Translations under genes and position numbers: made by a program
The notes under the pieces: generated by a model
What the model saw: only the letters and a program-made list of their open reading frames with translations
The model's database searches: none
What the model was told of the DNA's origin: nothing
Shown: piece after piece, positions 8,672 through 16,586 of the stretch
Layout of the letters: the number at the start of each line of letters is the position of its first letter
How positions within the stretch are numbered: position 1 is the stretch's first letter
NCBI GenBank assembly: GCA_035762345.1
Contig: DASTPE010000127.1
Coordinates: forward strand, 1-33,704
Reading direction: 5' to 3'
From: SCGC-AG-212-J23 sp035762345
Lineage (GTDB): Bacteria > Pseudomonadota > Gammaproteobacteria > Burkholderiales > SG8-39
Length of the DNA stretch: 33,704 nt

Positions 8672-9697
8672 ATGGATTTCAAGCGCTTTGACGCGATCAT
8701 CGACGTGCGTTCGCCTGCCGAGTACGCCGAGGACCACATCCCAGGGGCAATTTCGGCGCCGGTGCTGGACGACGCCGAACGCGCCGGGGTAGGCACGCTG
8801 TACAAGCAGGTGTCGCCGTTCGAGGCCAAGAAGATCGGTGCCGCGCTTGTCGCCAGAAATGTTTCCCGGCATGTCGCCGAGCTTTTCCGCGACAAGCCCA
8901 AGAGCTGGCATCCGCTCATCTACTGCTGGCGCGGCGGCAAGCGCTCGGGCGCGATGGCGCACGTGATGCGCGAGATCGGCTGGAACGCTGAGACCCTTGA
9001 GGGCGGATACAAGGCGTACCGCAGGCTCGTAGTTTCACAACTTCAATCTCTTCCTTCCGGGTTGGACTTTATCGTCATTCACGGCCCGACCGGCAGCGGA
9101 AAGAGCCGCCTCCTCGGTGCGCTGAAGCGTGGCGGGGCGCAGGTGCTGGACCTCGAAGAACTCGCCGCACACCGCGGCTCGGTGCTCGGCAACCTGCCCG
9201 ACCGGCCGCAGCCTACACAGAAGATGTTCGAAAGCCTGCTTCTGCAGCAGCTTTCGAGTCTCCAACCCGAGAAACCGGTCTACGTCGAAGGCGAATCGAA
9301 AAAGATCGGCGAGCTTCACGTTCCGGACGCGCTCATGGAGCGCATGCGCGCCTCGCCATGTGTCGTTCTCGATACCAGCGTCGACGTACGCGTCGAACTG
9401 TTGATGGACGAATACCGCCATTTCCTTTCCGACCGGGACGCTCTAAACAAGCAGCTCGACTGCCTGGTGGCTCTGCACGGGCGCGAGCGCATTGCCGAAT
9501 GGAAATCGATCACTGACTGGCGCGAGCTAGTGCGCCGGCTGCTCGTCGAGCACTACGATCCCGCCTATCGCCGCTCCGCGACGCGCAACTTCACCCAACT
9601 GCCCCACGCAACGCGCGTGCGCATCGCCCGCACCGACGATGCGGCGTTCGCCACCGCCGCGTGCTCGCTCCTTGAGCTGACCCCTGTCGCCGTCTAG
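8672..9697 (+). CDS. selU: tRNA 2-selenouridine synthase
   Basis: Replaces sulfur with selenium in 2-thiouridine at the wobble position of certain tRNAs, using selenophosphate and a geranylated intermediate. The 341-residue protein has an N-terminal rhodanese domain (about 1-120) with the catalytic Cys85 in YCWRGGKRSG. A P-loop domain with GPTGSGKS at 138-145 follows. This is the MnmH/SelU architecture (E. coli YbbB). The ATG at 8672 is 37 bp from the divergent selD start, and the two form a complete selenophosphate-to-selenouridine pair. The stop at 9697 nearly touches the next gene on the same strand. Confidence 0.96.
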   Translation: MDFKRFDAIIDVRSPAEYAEDHIPGAISAPVLDDAERAGVGTLYKQVSPFEAKKIGAALVARNVSRHVAELFRDKPKSWHPLIYCWRGGKRSGAMAHVMREIGWNAETLEGGYKAYRRLVVSQLQSLPSGLDFIVIHGPTGSGKSRLLGALKRGGAQVLDLEELAAHRGSVLGNLPDRPQPTQKMFESLLLQQLSSLQPEKPVYVEGESKKIGELHVPDALMERMRASPCVVLDTSVDVRVELLMDEYRHFLSDRDALNKQLDCLVALHGRERIAEWKSITDWRELVRRLLVEHYDPAYRRSATRNFTQLPHATRVRIARTDDAAFATAACSLLELTPVAV

Positions 9698-10085
9698 GCC
9701 CGTTTTGCTCTTTGACGGTGCATGCAAGCTCTGCACCGGATCGGTCGCGTTCGTTCTGCGCCACGAAGAGAACCCGGCCCTTCGATTTGCGCCGCTGCAG
9801 TCCCCGGCGGGCATGCGCCTGATGCAGGAGTTCGGCATCGATCCGGCCCAGATGAATACGTTCGTGGTCATCGCCGATGGAAGAGCCTACGTAAGATCTG
9901 ACGCCGCCATCCGTGTAGCGCGCTATCTCCGCGGCGCGTGGAAGTTGCTGCGCCTGGTCATGATCGTCCCGCGGCCGATTCGCGACCGTGCCTATGACGT
10001 GGTCGCACGGAACAGATATCGCTGGTTCGGGCGCCACGATGCCTGCATCGCGCCAACGCCTGAACTGCGAAAACGTTTCCTATAG
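9684..10085 (+). CDS. DCC family thiol-disulfide oxidoreductase (DUF393)
   Basis: A small DCC-family protein with the defining N-terminal DGACKLC (DxxCxxC) motif after a beta-strand reading RPVLLFDG. It also has the family segments RFAPLQSPAG and RDRAYDVVARNRYRWFG. The dithiol motif suggests a thioredoxin-like redox role; substrates are not known. There is no ATG near the N-terminus. TTG 9705 would cut off the first conserved strand. CTG 9684 keeps it and overlaps the end of selU by 14 nt, so I use CTG with low certainty on the start. It is probably translated from the selU transcript. The C-terminus is convergent with the deacetylase gene, 20 bp away. Confidence 0.85.
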   Translation: MSPSRPVLLFDGACKLCTGSVAFVLRHEENPALRFAPLQSPAGMRLMQEFGIDPAQMNTFVVIADGRAYVRSDAAIRVARYLRGAWKLLRLVMIVPRPIRDRAYDVVARNRYRWFGRHDACIAPTPELRKRFL

Positions 10086-10105
10086 GGCGCGCTTTACTCC
10101 GAGAC

Positions 10106-11032
10106 CTAGTTCAGTCCCGCGAGAACCCGGATGTGCTGCACGGCGCTGCGGCCGAGCGCCGAGAGCGCATAGCCGCCCTCGAGCATGGACACCATGCGAC
10201 CCTTCGCGTAGCGCTCGGCCACGGACTTCACCTGCTCGGTGACCCAGGCGTAGTCGCCGTCGGTGAAGCGCAGCATCGCCATGTCGTCCTCGACGTGCGC
10301 GTCGAATCCCGCGGAGAAAAGAACGAGCTCGGGCCTGAAATCATTCAGCGCCGGGAGCCACTCCTCGAGCACCGCCTTCTTCAGTTCCTTGGAGCCGGAC
10401 CCGGCGGCGAGCGGGACGTTGTGCATGTTGGATGCCGGGCTTTCGGTGCCGCTGTATGGATAGAACGGGTGCTGGAAGATCGACGCCATCAGCACCTGCT
10501 CGTCCCCCTCGAAGATGTCCTCGGTGCCGTTGCCGTGGTGCACGTCGAAATCGACGATCGCCACGCGCTCGAGCCCATGCGCGGCGAGCGCGTGGCGCGC
10601 GGCAACGGCGACGTTGTTGAAGATGCAAAACCCCATCGGCCGCGCACGGCAGGCGTGATGACCCGGCGGGCGGACGGCGCAGAAAGCCGAATTGTGCTTT
10701 CTTGTGAGCACGAGATCGGCAGCGAGAACCGCCGCGCCCGCAGCACGCAGCGCCGCCTGCAGGCTGAACGGGTTCATCGCGGTATCCGGATCCAGATGCA
10801 CGGTCCCCGTGCTCGGCGCGAACTCGCGGATCGCCTGCACGTACTCGGGCGGGTGGACGCGCGCCAGCTGCTCGTCGCTCGCGAGCGGCGCGTCGTAGCG
10901 CGCCAGGTACTGGCCGAGGCCGGAAGCAATGAGCTGGTCCTCGATCGCGGAGAGGCGCGCCGGCCGCTCGGGATGATGCGCTCCCATTTCGTGCTTGAAG
11001 CACTCGGGATGTGTGACAAATGCGGCAGACAT
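10106..11032 (-). CDS. Histone deacetylase-family (class II) hydrolase
   Basis: A zinc-dependent deacetylase of the arginase/deacetylase fold, 308 aa from ATG 11032. Residues include the catalytic pair in RPPGHH (His125, His126), zinc ligands in DFDVHHGNGT (Asp163, His165) and SAGFDAH (Asp244), and the active-site tyrosine in LEGGYAL (Tyr288). Bacterial members act on acetylated small molecules such as polyamines or on unknown substrates, and some are annotated as acetoin-utilisation proteins. The substrate cannot be read from the sequence. ATG 11032 is preferred over ATG 11044 because a GGA-containing site lies about 8 nt upstream. The start is 38 bp from the divergent moxR start. Confidence 0.93.
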   Translation of the reverse strand: MSAAFVTHPECFKHEMGAHHPERPARLSAIEDQLIASGLGQYLARYDAPLASDEQLARVHPPEYVQAIREFAPSTGTVHLDPDTAMNPFSLQAALRAAGAAVLAADLVLTRKHNSAFCAVRPPGHHACRARPMGFCIFNNVAVAARHALAAHGLERVAIVDFDVHHGNGTEDIFEGDEQVLMASIFQHPFYPYSGTESPASNMHNVPLAAGSGSKELKKAVLEEWLPALNDFRPELVLFSAGFDAHVEDDMAMLRFTDGDYAWVTEQVKSVAERYAKGRMVSMLEGGYALSALGRSAVQHIRVLAGLN

Positions 11033-11058
11033 GCGAATTTCCATCTTATCGCATCGAG

Positions 11059-11070
11059 TACAATCGCCGC
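11059..11070 (+). promoter_or_regulatory. Candidate -10 element immediately before moxR
   Basis: TACAAT (11059-11064) ends exactly 6 nt before the moxR ATG at 11071, the same geometry as at selU. This would place the start site at the ATG (leaderless mRNA). No convincing -35 or Shine-Dalgarno is visible in the short divergent interval. Confidence 0.35.
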
Positions 11071-12018
11071 ATGCTTCTCAAAGCCGAGTTCCAGCAGCCC
11101 TCTGTCGCGTCGTCGCCTATCGACCGTGTGGTGGGCGCTGCGAGCGGCATTATCCTCGGCAAGGAGACGCAGGTGCGCCTCGCGCTCGCGTGCCTGCTCG
11201 CGCGCGGCCACCTGCTGATCGAGGACCTCCCCGGCGTCGGCAAGACTACCCTCGCCCACGTGCTGGCCAGGGCGCTCGGCTTGCACTTCCAGCGCATCCA
11301 GTTCACAAGCGACATGCTGCCCGCCGACATCCTCGGCGTGTCGATCTACGAGCGCGACTCCGGTGGCTTCAAGTTCCACCCCGGCCCGATCTTCTCGCAG
11401 GTGATCTTGGCCGACGAGGTCAACCGCGCCACGCCGAAGACGCAGTCCGCGCTGCTCGAGGCGATGGAGGAGCACCAGGTCACGGCCGAGGGAGAGACCC
11501 GCAAGCTGCCCGAGCCGTTTTTTGTCATCGCCACGCAGAACCCCTCCGACCAGGTGGGCACTTTCCCGCTACCCGAATCGCAGCTCGACCGCTTCATGAT
11601 GCGCATCGAACTCGGCTATCCCGACCGCGACGCCGAGCGCGCGCTCCTTTCGGGCACCGACCGGCGTGATCTCCTTGCGACGCTCGATCCTTGCATGACG
11701 CCCGCGGAGCTGATGGAGCTGCAGTCCGGGGTGCAGAGGACATACGTCTCGCCCGCGCTGCTCGACTACGTGCAGGCCATCGTCGAGCACACCCGCCGCT
11801 CCCCCGAATACCTCACGGGCCTCTCGCCGCGCGCCGCGCTCGCGCTGGTGCATTCGGCGAAGGCGTGGGCGTTGCTCGAGGGCCGCGACAAGGTGATCCC
11901 TGAGGACGTGCAGGCCATCCTGCCCGGCGTCGCGGTGCATCGCCTGCGCCCGGCGCACGACGCCGGACGCCGCGTCGACGTCGGCGCGCAGCTGCTCGCC
12001 GCCGTTCCCATCCCCTGA
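11071..12018 (+). CDS. MoxR family AAA+ ATPase
   Basis: A 315-residue MoxR ATPase. Walker A is DLPGVGKTT (52-60), Walker B is VILADEVNRA (111-120), with sensor 1 in ATQNP (154-158) and the arginine-bearing LPESQLDRFMMRIELGYP segment. The C-terminal lid domain contains LSPRAALALVHSAKAWAL. MoxR proteins are chaperone-like and normally precede DUF58 and VWA-domain genes that mature partner complexes. Here the next gene is a Ser/Thr kinase and no DUF58/VWA gene is in the window, so this copy is orphaned from its usual partners. An in-frame ATG at 11020 would add 17 residues unlike the family. The -10-like element just before ATG 11071 favours the shorter form. Confidence 0.93.
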   Translation: MLLKAEFQQPSVASSPIDRVVGAASGIILGKETQVRLALACLLARGHLLIEDLPGVGKTTLAHVLARALGLHFQRIQFTSDMLPADILGVSIYERDSGGFKFHPGPIFSQVILADEVNRATPKTQSALLEAMEEHQVTAEGETRKLPEPFFVIATQNPSDQVGTFPLPESQLDRFMMRIELGYPDRDAERALLSGTDRRDLLATLDPCMTPAELMELQSGVQRTYVSPALLDYVQAIVEHTRRSPEYLTGLSPRAALALVHSAKAWALLEGRDKVIPEDVQAILPGVAVHRLRPAHDAGRRVDVGAQLLAAVPIP

Positions 12019-12035
12019 GCGGGGCAGGGCCCCGC
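12019..12035. other. Perfect GC hairpin directly after moxR stop
   Basis: GCGGGGC (12019-12025) and GCCCCGC (12029-12035) pair over 7 bp with a 3-nt loop, starting on the base after the moxR stop. No T-run follows, so it is not a canonical terminator. It could protect the moxR 3' end or reduce read-through to the kinase. Confidence 0.4.
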
Positions 12036-12119
12036 GCTGCCATCGCCGAGGACACTCTCCACCCGGCTTCCGAGCAGCCGCAGCAGCGGCTGGTCTCTGT
12101 TCCAGCTTGGGCGACCGGC

Positions 12120-14027
12120 GTGCTCGTGGTCTCCGCGCTTCTGTTCGCGCTGGGCTATTGGACGTACAGCCAGGTCGAGCGCTCGCTGCGTGATCTGCGC
12201 GCCGCAGCGTTGCGCTCGATGCTCGAAGCCGAGGTGCGCACTCTCGGGCTTTGGGTCGAGGACCACAAGGCCGACATGCGGCGAGTGGCGCGCGAGCCGC
12301 AGGTGCAAGAGGCGGTCGAGGCGTTGGTGCGCATCGCTTCACGGCCGGGCGCCGCAGCACGGGACTACTGCAACGCGCCGGCGCGCCGGCCGCTCGTCGC
12401 GCAGCTCACCGCGCTGCTCGAGGACGAAGGTGCAGTGGTGTTCAACACCGTCGACCGCTCGCAGCGCATCGTCGCATCACGTTTCCGCGAATACTGCGGC
12501 CTGCGCATCGAGCCGGCCGCGTTCGCACGCGACCTCGAGCCGGTATTCCGCGGGGAGACGCGCTTCGTGCGCCCTTACCGCGAGCACGAGCGCCTGGAGG
12601 GCGCGCCGGAGAAGCCGCCGCCGCAGCTGCCGCTCGACCGCCCGGTGGTATGGATCGAGACACCGGTACGCTCGGCCTCCGGCGACATCATCGCCGCTCT
12701 CGGCGTGGGCGAATACGCCGACGGACGCTTCGCCGCCATCCTCGCCGCCGGCTCGACCGGCGACACCGGCGAGACCTACGCTTTCGACCGCGGCGGCAGC
12801 CTGCTCAGCCCTGGCCGCTTCGGCGGCGGTGTAAGCCCGCTTGCGAGGCTTGCGGCGCACCAGGCCGAGGGCATGCTGCTCGAGCCCTATGCAAGCTACC
12901 ACGGCGGCGAAGTGATCGGCGCGTGGCGCTGGGTGCCGCAGTACGACCTCGGCGTCGCGGTCGAGATCGGCGCCGCCGAGGCCTACGCCCCGCTTCGCTA
13001 TCTCAACATCGCCTTCGGCGTAGTGTTCGGGGCGCTCGTCATCGCCGTGCTCGCCGCTGCCGCGAGCGCGCTGTCGGTGGTGCGGCTGCGCAGCGAGCTC
13101 GGCGGCGCGCGCAAGCTCGGCGCGTACGTGCTCAAGAAGCGTATCGGCGAAGGCGGGATGGCGACTGTCTACCTCGCGCGCCATGATCTGCTGAGGCGGC
13201 CGGCGGCCGTCAAGCTTCTGAAGCCGGCCCGCGCCACCGACGAGATGATCGCGCGCTTCGAGCGCGAGGTGCAGATGGCCTCGAGCCTCGCGCATCCGAA
13301 CACGGTGGAAATTTTCGACTTCGGCCGCACTCGCGACGGCCTGTTCTACTACGCGATGGAGTACCTGGACGGCCTGACCGTTTCCGAAGTCTTGTCCAGG
13401 CAAAATCCCATTCCGGTGCCGCGGACCATCTACATCCTGCGCCAGGTGTGCGCGGCGCTTGCCGAGGCGCACGCGAAGGGCGTAGTGCACCGGGACATCA
13501 AGCCGGAGAACATCATGGTGTGCCACTACGGCGGGGTGTACGACCATGTCAAGATTCTGGATTTCGGGCTGGTGAAGCACGTCGCCGAGAGACACAGCCG
13601 CGACCTCACGCGGAGCCTGCGCATCCTCGGCACGCCGCTCTACATGGCGCCCGAGCGGCTGCGCAACCCGGCCGACGTCGACGCACGCGTCGACATCTAT
13701 GCGCTCGGCGCGGTCGCGTTCCTCATGCTCACCGGCCGCAAGCTCTTCGAGAGCGCCGACGACCTCCAGCTCACGAGCAAGATCCTGAACGAGGAGGCGT
13801 CGCGCGCCTCGGCGGTGGCGCCGCAGCCGATCCCGATCGAGCTCGACCTGCTCGTGCTTTCGTGCGTCGAGAAGCGGCGCGAGGACCGGCCGCAGCGCAT
13901 CGCCGACCTCGTCGAAGCCTTCGACGCGCTCGCGCTCGAGCACCGGTGGACGCAACGCGAAGCCGAGCTCTGGTGGAGAGAAAATCTGAATCTGTCGCGC
14001 TCCGCCCACGCTCCGGCGGAGCCTTGA
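12120..14027 (+). CDS. Membrane Ser/Thr protein kinase with N-terminal Cache-like sensor
   Basis: A 635-residue kinase arranged like a sensor histidine kinase. It has TM1 (about 1-20), an extracytoplasmic domain (about 21-295) with a Cache-like GDTGETYAFDRGGSLLSPGR stretch, TM2 (about 296-322) and a C-terminal Hanks-type kinase domain (about 336-610). Kinase motifs are IGEGGMATVY (P-loop), Lys365 in AVKLLKP, HRDIKPEN (457-464), DFGL (481-484) and GTPLYMAPE, so it should be active. Most bacterial sensor STKs have the opposite order (kinase first). The start is uncertain: GTG 12120 begins inside the hydrophobic segment, and the frame is open upstream back past the moxR stop with only CTG-type starts (for example 12090). 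It lies between moxR and the phosphorylase gene on the same strand. Confidence 0.93.
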   Translation: MLVVSALLFALGYWTYSQVERSLRDLRAAALRSMLEAEVRTLGLWVEDHKADMRRVAREPQVQEAVEALVRIASRPGAAARDYCNAPARRPLVAQLTALLEDEGAVVFNTVDRSQRIVASRFREYCGLRIEPAAFARDLEPVFRGETRFVRPYREHERLEGAPEKPPPQLPLDRPVVWIETPVRSASGDIIAALGVGEYADGRFAAILAAGSTGDTGETYAFDRGGSLLSPGRFGGGVSPLARLAAHQAEGMLLEPYASYHGGEVIGAWRWVPQYDLGVAVEIGAAEAYAPLRYLNIAFGVVFGALVIAVLAAAASALSVVRLRSELGGARKLGAYVLKKRIGEGGMATVYLARHDLLRRPAAVKLLKPARATDEMIARFEREVQMASSLAHPNTVEIFDFGRTRDGLFYYAMEYLDGLTVSEVLSRQNPIPVPRTIYILRQVCAALAEAHAKGVVHRDIKPENIMVCHYGGVYDHVKILDFGLVKHVAERHSRDLTRSLRILGTPLYMAPERLRNPADVDARVDIYALGAVAFLMLTGRKLFESADDLQLTSKILNEEASRASAVAPQPIPIELDLLVLSCVEKRREDRPQRIADLVEAFDALALEHRWTQREAELWWRENLNLSRSAHAPAEP

Positions 14028-14048
14028 TTCGGTAGACTACGCGGCTCC

Positions 14049-16586
14049 GTGCAGCCTCCCACCAGCTATTCGCTCGAGGTCAACCCTTGCATCCCGAAGC
14101 GCCTCGAGCGCCTCGAGGAGCTCGCGAACAATCTCTGGTACAGCTGGAACCGCCCCACGCGGTCGCTCTTTGCGAGGCTGAACCCCGCGCTCTGGGACGC
14201 GGTCGGCCACTGTCCGAAGGCGATGCTCAAGCGCATCGACGAGCAGCGCCTGATGGACGCAGCCGCCGACCCGGCGTTCCTCGACAGCCTCACGCGCGTG
14301 CTCGCGGCCTTCGACGCCTATCACGCCCAGCCGCCGTTCAAGCAGAACTCGGGCGGCTTCCGGCCCGAGGACCTGGTCGCGTATTTTTGCGCCGAGTTCG
14401 GGGTGCACGAAAGCCTGCCGATGTACTCGGGCGGTTTGGGCATCCTCGCCGGCGACCACTGCAAGGCGGCGAGCGATTTCCAGCTGCCGTTCATCGCGGT
14501 CGGATTGCTTTACCGGCAGGGCTACTTCACCCAGACCGTGGATGCTGACGGACGCCAGCGCGCCGAATACCACGACAACGACTTCGATGATCTGCCGATC
14601 GAACCGGTGCGCCGCGCCGACGGCGGCGACCTGACGGTCGAGGTCCAGTTCCCCGGAAGAAACGTGCTGGTCAAGGTGTGGCAGGCGCGCCTCGGCCACG
14701 TCACGCTGTACCTGCTGGACACCGACTTGCCGGAAAACACCGAGCGCGACCGCGACATCGCCCACCGCCTCTACGGCGGCGACCGCGTCACGCGCCTGGA
14801 GCAGGAACTCGTTCTCGGCGTGGGCGGCGTGCGCGCGCTCTCCGCGATCGGCCACAAGCCCACGGTATGGCACATCAACGAGGGGCACGCGGCGTTCATG
14901 GTTCTCGAGCGCGTGCGCATGCTGATGCAGGAAGGCCTTAGATTGGACGCGGCACTCGAGGGAGTTGCGGCGAATACCGTGTTCACCACCCACACGCCGG
15001 TGCCCGCAGGGCATGACCATTTCGCCGAGGCCGTGGTGCTGCCTTACCTGAAAGCGTGTTTTAACGAGGCGAACATCGCCGCGCTCGGCCACCCCCCGGC
15101 AGGCGGCGATTTCAACATGACCGCGCTCGCGATTCGCGGCTCGCGCTACCAGAACGGCGTCTCCCGCATCCACGGCGGCGTCTCGGCGCGGCTCCTCAAA
15201 GACTACTGGCCGCAGATTGCGCCCGAAGAGAACCCCGTGGGGTACGTGACCAACGGCGTACACGTCGCCACCTTTCTCGCACCGGAATGGAGCGAAGTGC
15301 TCGATCGCTTCCTCGGCGTTGGCTGGATGCACCGCCTCGGCCATCCGGGCATCTGGGAGAAGATCCGTGCGATCCCCGACCACATCTTCTGGAGCGTGCG
15401 CCAGGACATCAAGGCGCGGCTGTTCCACATGGTGCGCCACCGCATGTCGCTGCAGCACGCGCGCAACCACGGCAGCGAGTCGCACCTCGAGAGGCTGCTC
15501 AAGTACGCCGACCCGGCAAACCCCAACGTCCTCACCGTCGGCTTCGGACGCCGCTTCGCCACCTACAAGCGCGCGACGCTGCTCTTCAACGATCTTGACA
15601 ATCTGCGCCGCCTGCTCGCAGATCGCGCGCGCCAGGTGCTGTTCCTGTTCGCGGGCAAGGCGCACCCGGCCGACGAACCCGCGCAGGAGCTGATCCGCAC
15701 GCTGGTGCACTTGTCACACCAGGAGGAATTCGCCGGCCGCATCCTCTTCGTCGAGGGCTACGACTTGCACATCGCGCGCCGCCTGGTGTCAGGGGTAGAC
15801 GTATGGCTCAACAACCCGGTGCATCCGCTCGAAGCCTCCGGCACTTCGGGGATGAAGGCCGGCATGAACGGCGTTATTAACCTCTCGATCCTCGACGGTT
15901 GGTGGGACGAGGGCTACGACGGCGAGAATGGGTGGGCGATCAAGCCGGCCTCGCCCGAGCTCGACCCGCACCGGCGCGACCGCGAAGAGGCGCGGACGCT
16001 TTACGAGATCCTGCAGGACCGGGTGATTCCGCTTTACTACGACCGCACCGACGGTGGTTACTCGCCGGGCTGGCTGAAGATCGCCAAGCGTTCCATGGCC
16101 TCGCTCCTTCCTCGCTATGACGCCTCTCGCATGCTCGGCGAGTACGTTTCGAAGTACTACATCCTCGCCTCACGCCAGGGCTACCGCTACACGCAGAAAG
16201 ATTACGAAGGCGCGAAGGCGTTGGCCGCATGGAAAGCCAAGGTTCGGGCGGCATGGAACGGCGTCGCCGTGCGTCGGCTCGATACGCCGAAGCCTCGCAT
16301 CCAATTCGGCGAATCGCTTCTCGTCGATGTCGCCGTCAAGCTGAACGGCCTCGTCCCCGGAGACATTTGCGTCGAGCTGGTCCTCACGCGCAGCGCGCAC
16401 GAGGGCGCGCCGGTTCGCCATACGCATGAACTCGTCGAGACCGCAGGGCTTGCCGACGGCGAGCATCGCTTCACCATCGAATTCAAGCCTGGCCTCGCGG
16501 GCCGGCTCGACTACCGTATCCGTGTTTACCCCCGCCACGAGCTGCTCACGCACCCGTTCGAGCTGGGGTTGTGCGTCTGGGCCTAG
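14049..16586 (+). CDS. glgP: Alpha-glucan (glycogen/maltodextrin) phosphorylase, DUF3417 type
   Basis: Releases glucose-1-phosphate from alpha-1,4-glucans. At 845 aa it belongs to the alpha-glucan phosphorylase group that opens with a DUF3417 region (LERLEELANNLWYSWN near the N-terminus). The family blocks EFGVHESLPMYSGGLGILAGDH and HINEGHAAFM are present. The PLP site is EASGTSGMKAGMNG, with Lys603 as the cofactor lysine. The start is GTG 14049, 21 nt after the kinase stop, so the two are probably co-transcribed. There is no strong Shine-Dalgarno; TAGACT at 14033-14038 could be a private -10. The 3' end overlaps convergent glgX by 41 bp. Cytoplasmic; it works with GlgX to empty glycogen. Confidence 0.95.
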   Translation: MQPPTSYSLEVNPCIPKRLERLEELANNLWYSWNRPTRSLFARLNPALWDAVGHCPKAMLKRIDEQRLMDAAADPAFLDSLTRVLAAFDAYHAQPPFKQNSGGFRPEDLVAYFCAEFGVHESLPMYSGGLGILAGDHCKAASDFQLPFIAVGLLYRQGYFTQTVDADGRQRAEYHDNDFDDLPIEPVRRADGGDLTVEVQFPGRNVLVKVWQARLGHVTLYLLDTDLPENTERDRDIAHRLYGGDRVTRLEQELVLGVGGVRALSAIGHKPTVWHINEGHAAFMVLERVRMLMQEGLRLDAALEGVAANTVFTTHTPVPAGHDHFAEAVVLPYLKACFNEANIAALGHPPAGGDFNMTALAIRGSRYQNGVSRIHGGVSARLLKDYWPQIAPEENPVGYVTNGVHVATFLAPEWSEVLDRFLGVGWMHRLGHPGIWEKIRAIPDHIFWSVRQDIKARLFHMVRHRMSLQHARNHGSESHLERLLKYADPANPNVLTVGFGRRFATYKRATLLFNDLDNLRRLLADRARQVLFLFAGKAHPADEPAQELIRTLVHLSHQEEFAGRILFVEGYDLHIARRLVSGVDVWLNNPVHPLEASGTSGMKAGMNGVINLSILDGWWDEGYDGENGWAIKPASPELDPHRRDREEARTLYEILQDRVIPLYYDRTDGGYSPGWLKIAKRSMASLLPRYDASRMLGEYVSKYYILASRQGYRYTQKDYEGAKALAAWKAKVRAAWNGVAVRRLDTPKPRIQFGESLLVDVAVKLNGLVPGDICVELVLTRSAHEGAPVRHTHELVETAGLADGEHRFTIEFKPGLAGRLDYRIRVYPRHELLTHPFELGLCVWA

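Noticed and set aside
12477..14009. 510-codon minus-strand frame opposite the kinase
   Set aside because: Shadow of a clear Hanks kinase on the plus strand, with no recognisable domain.
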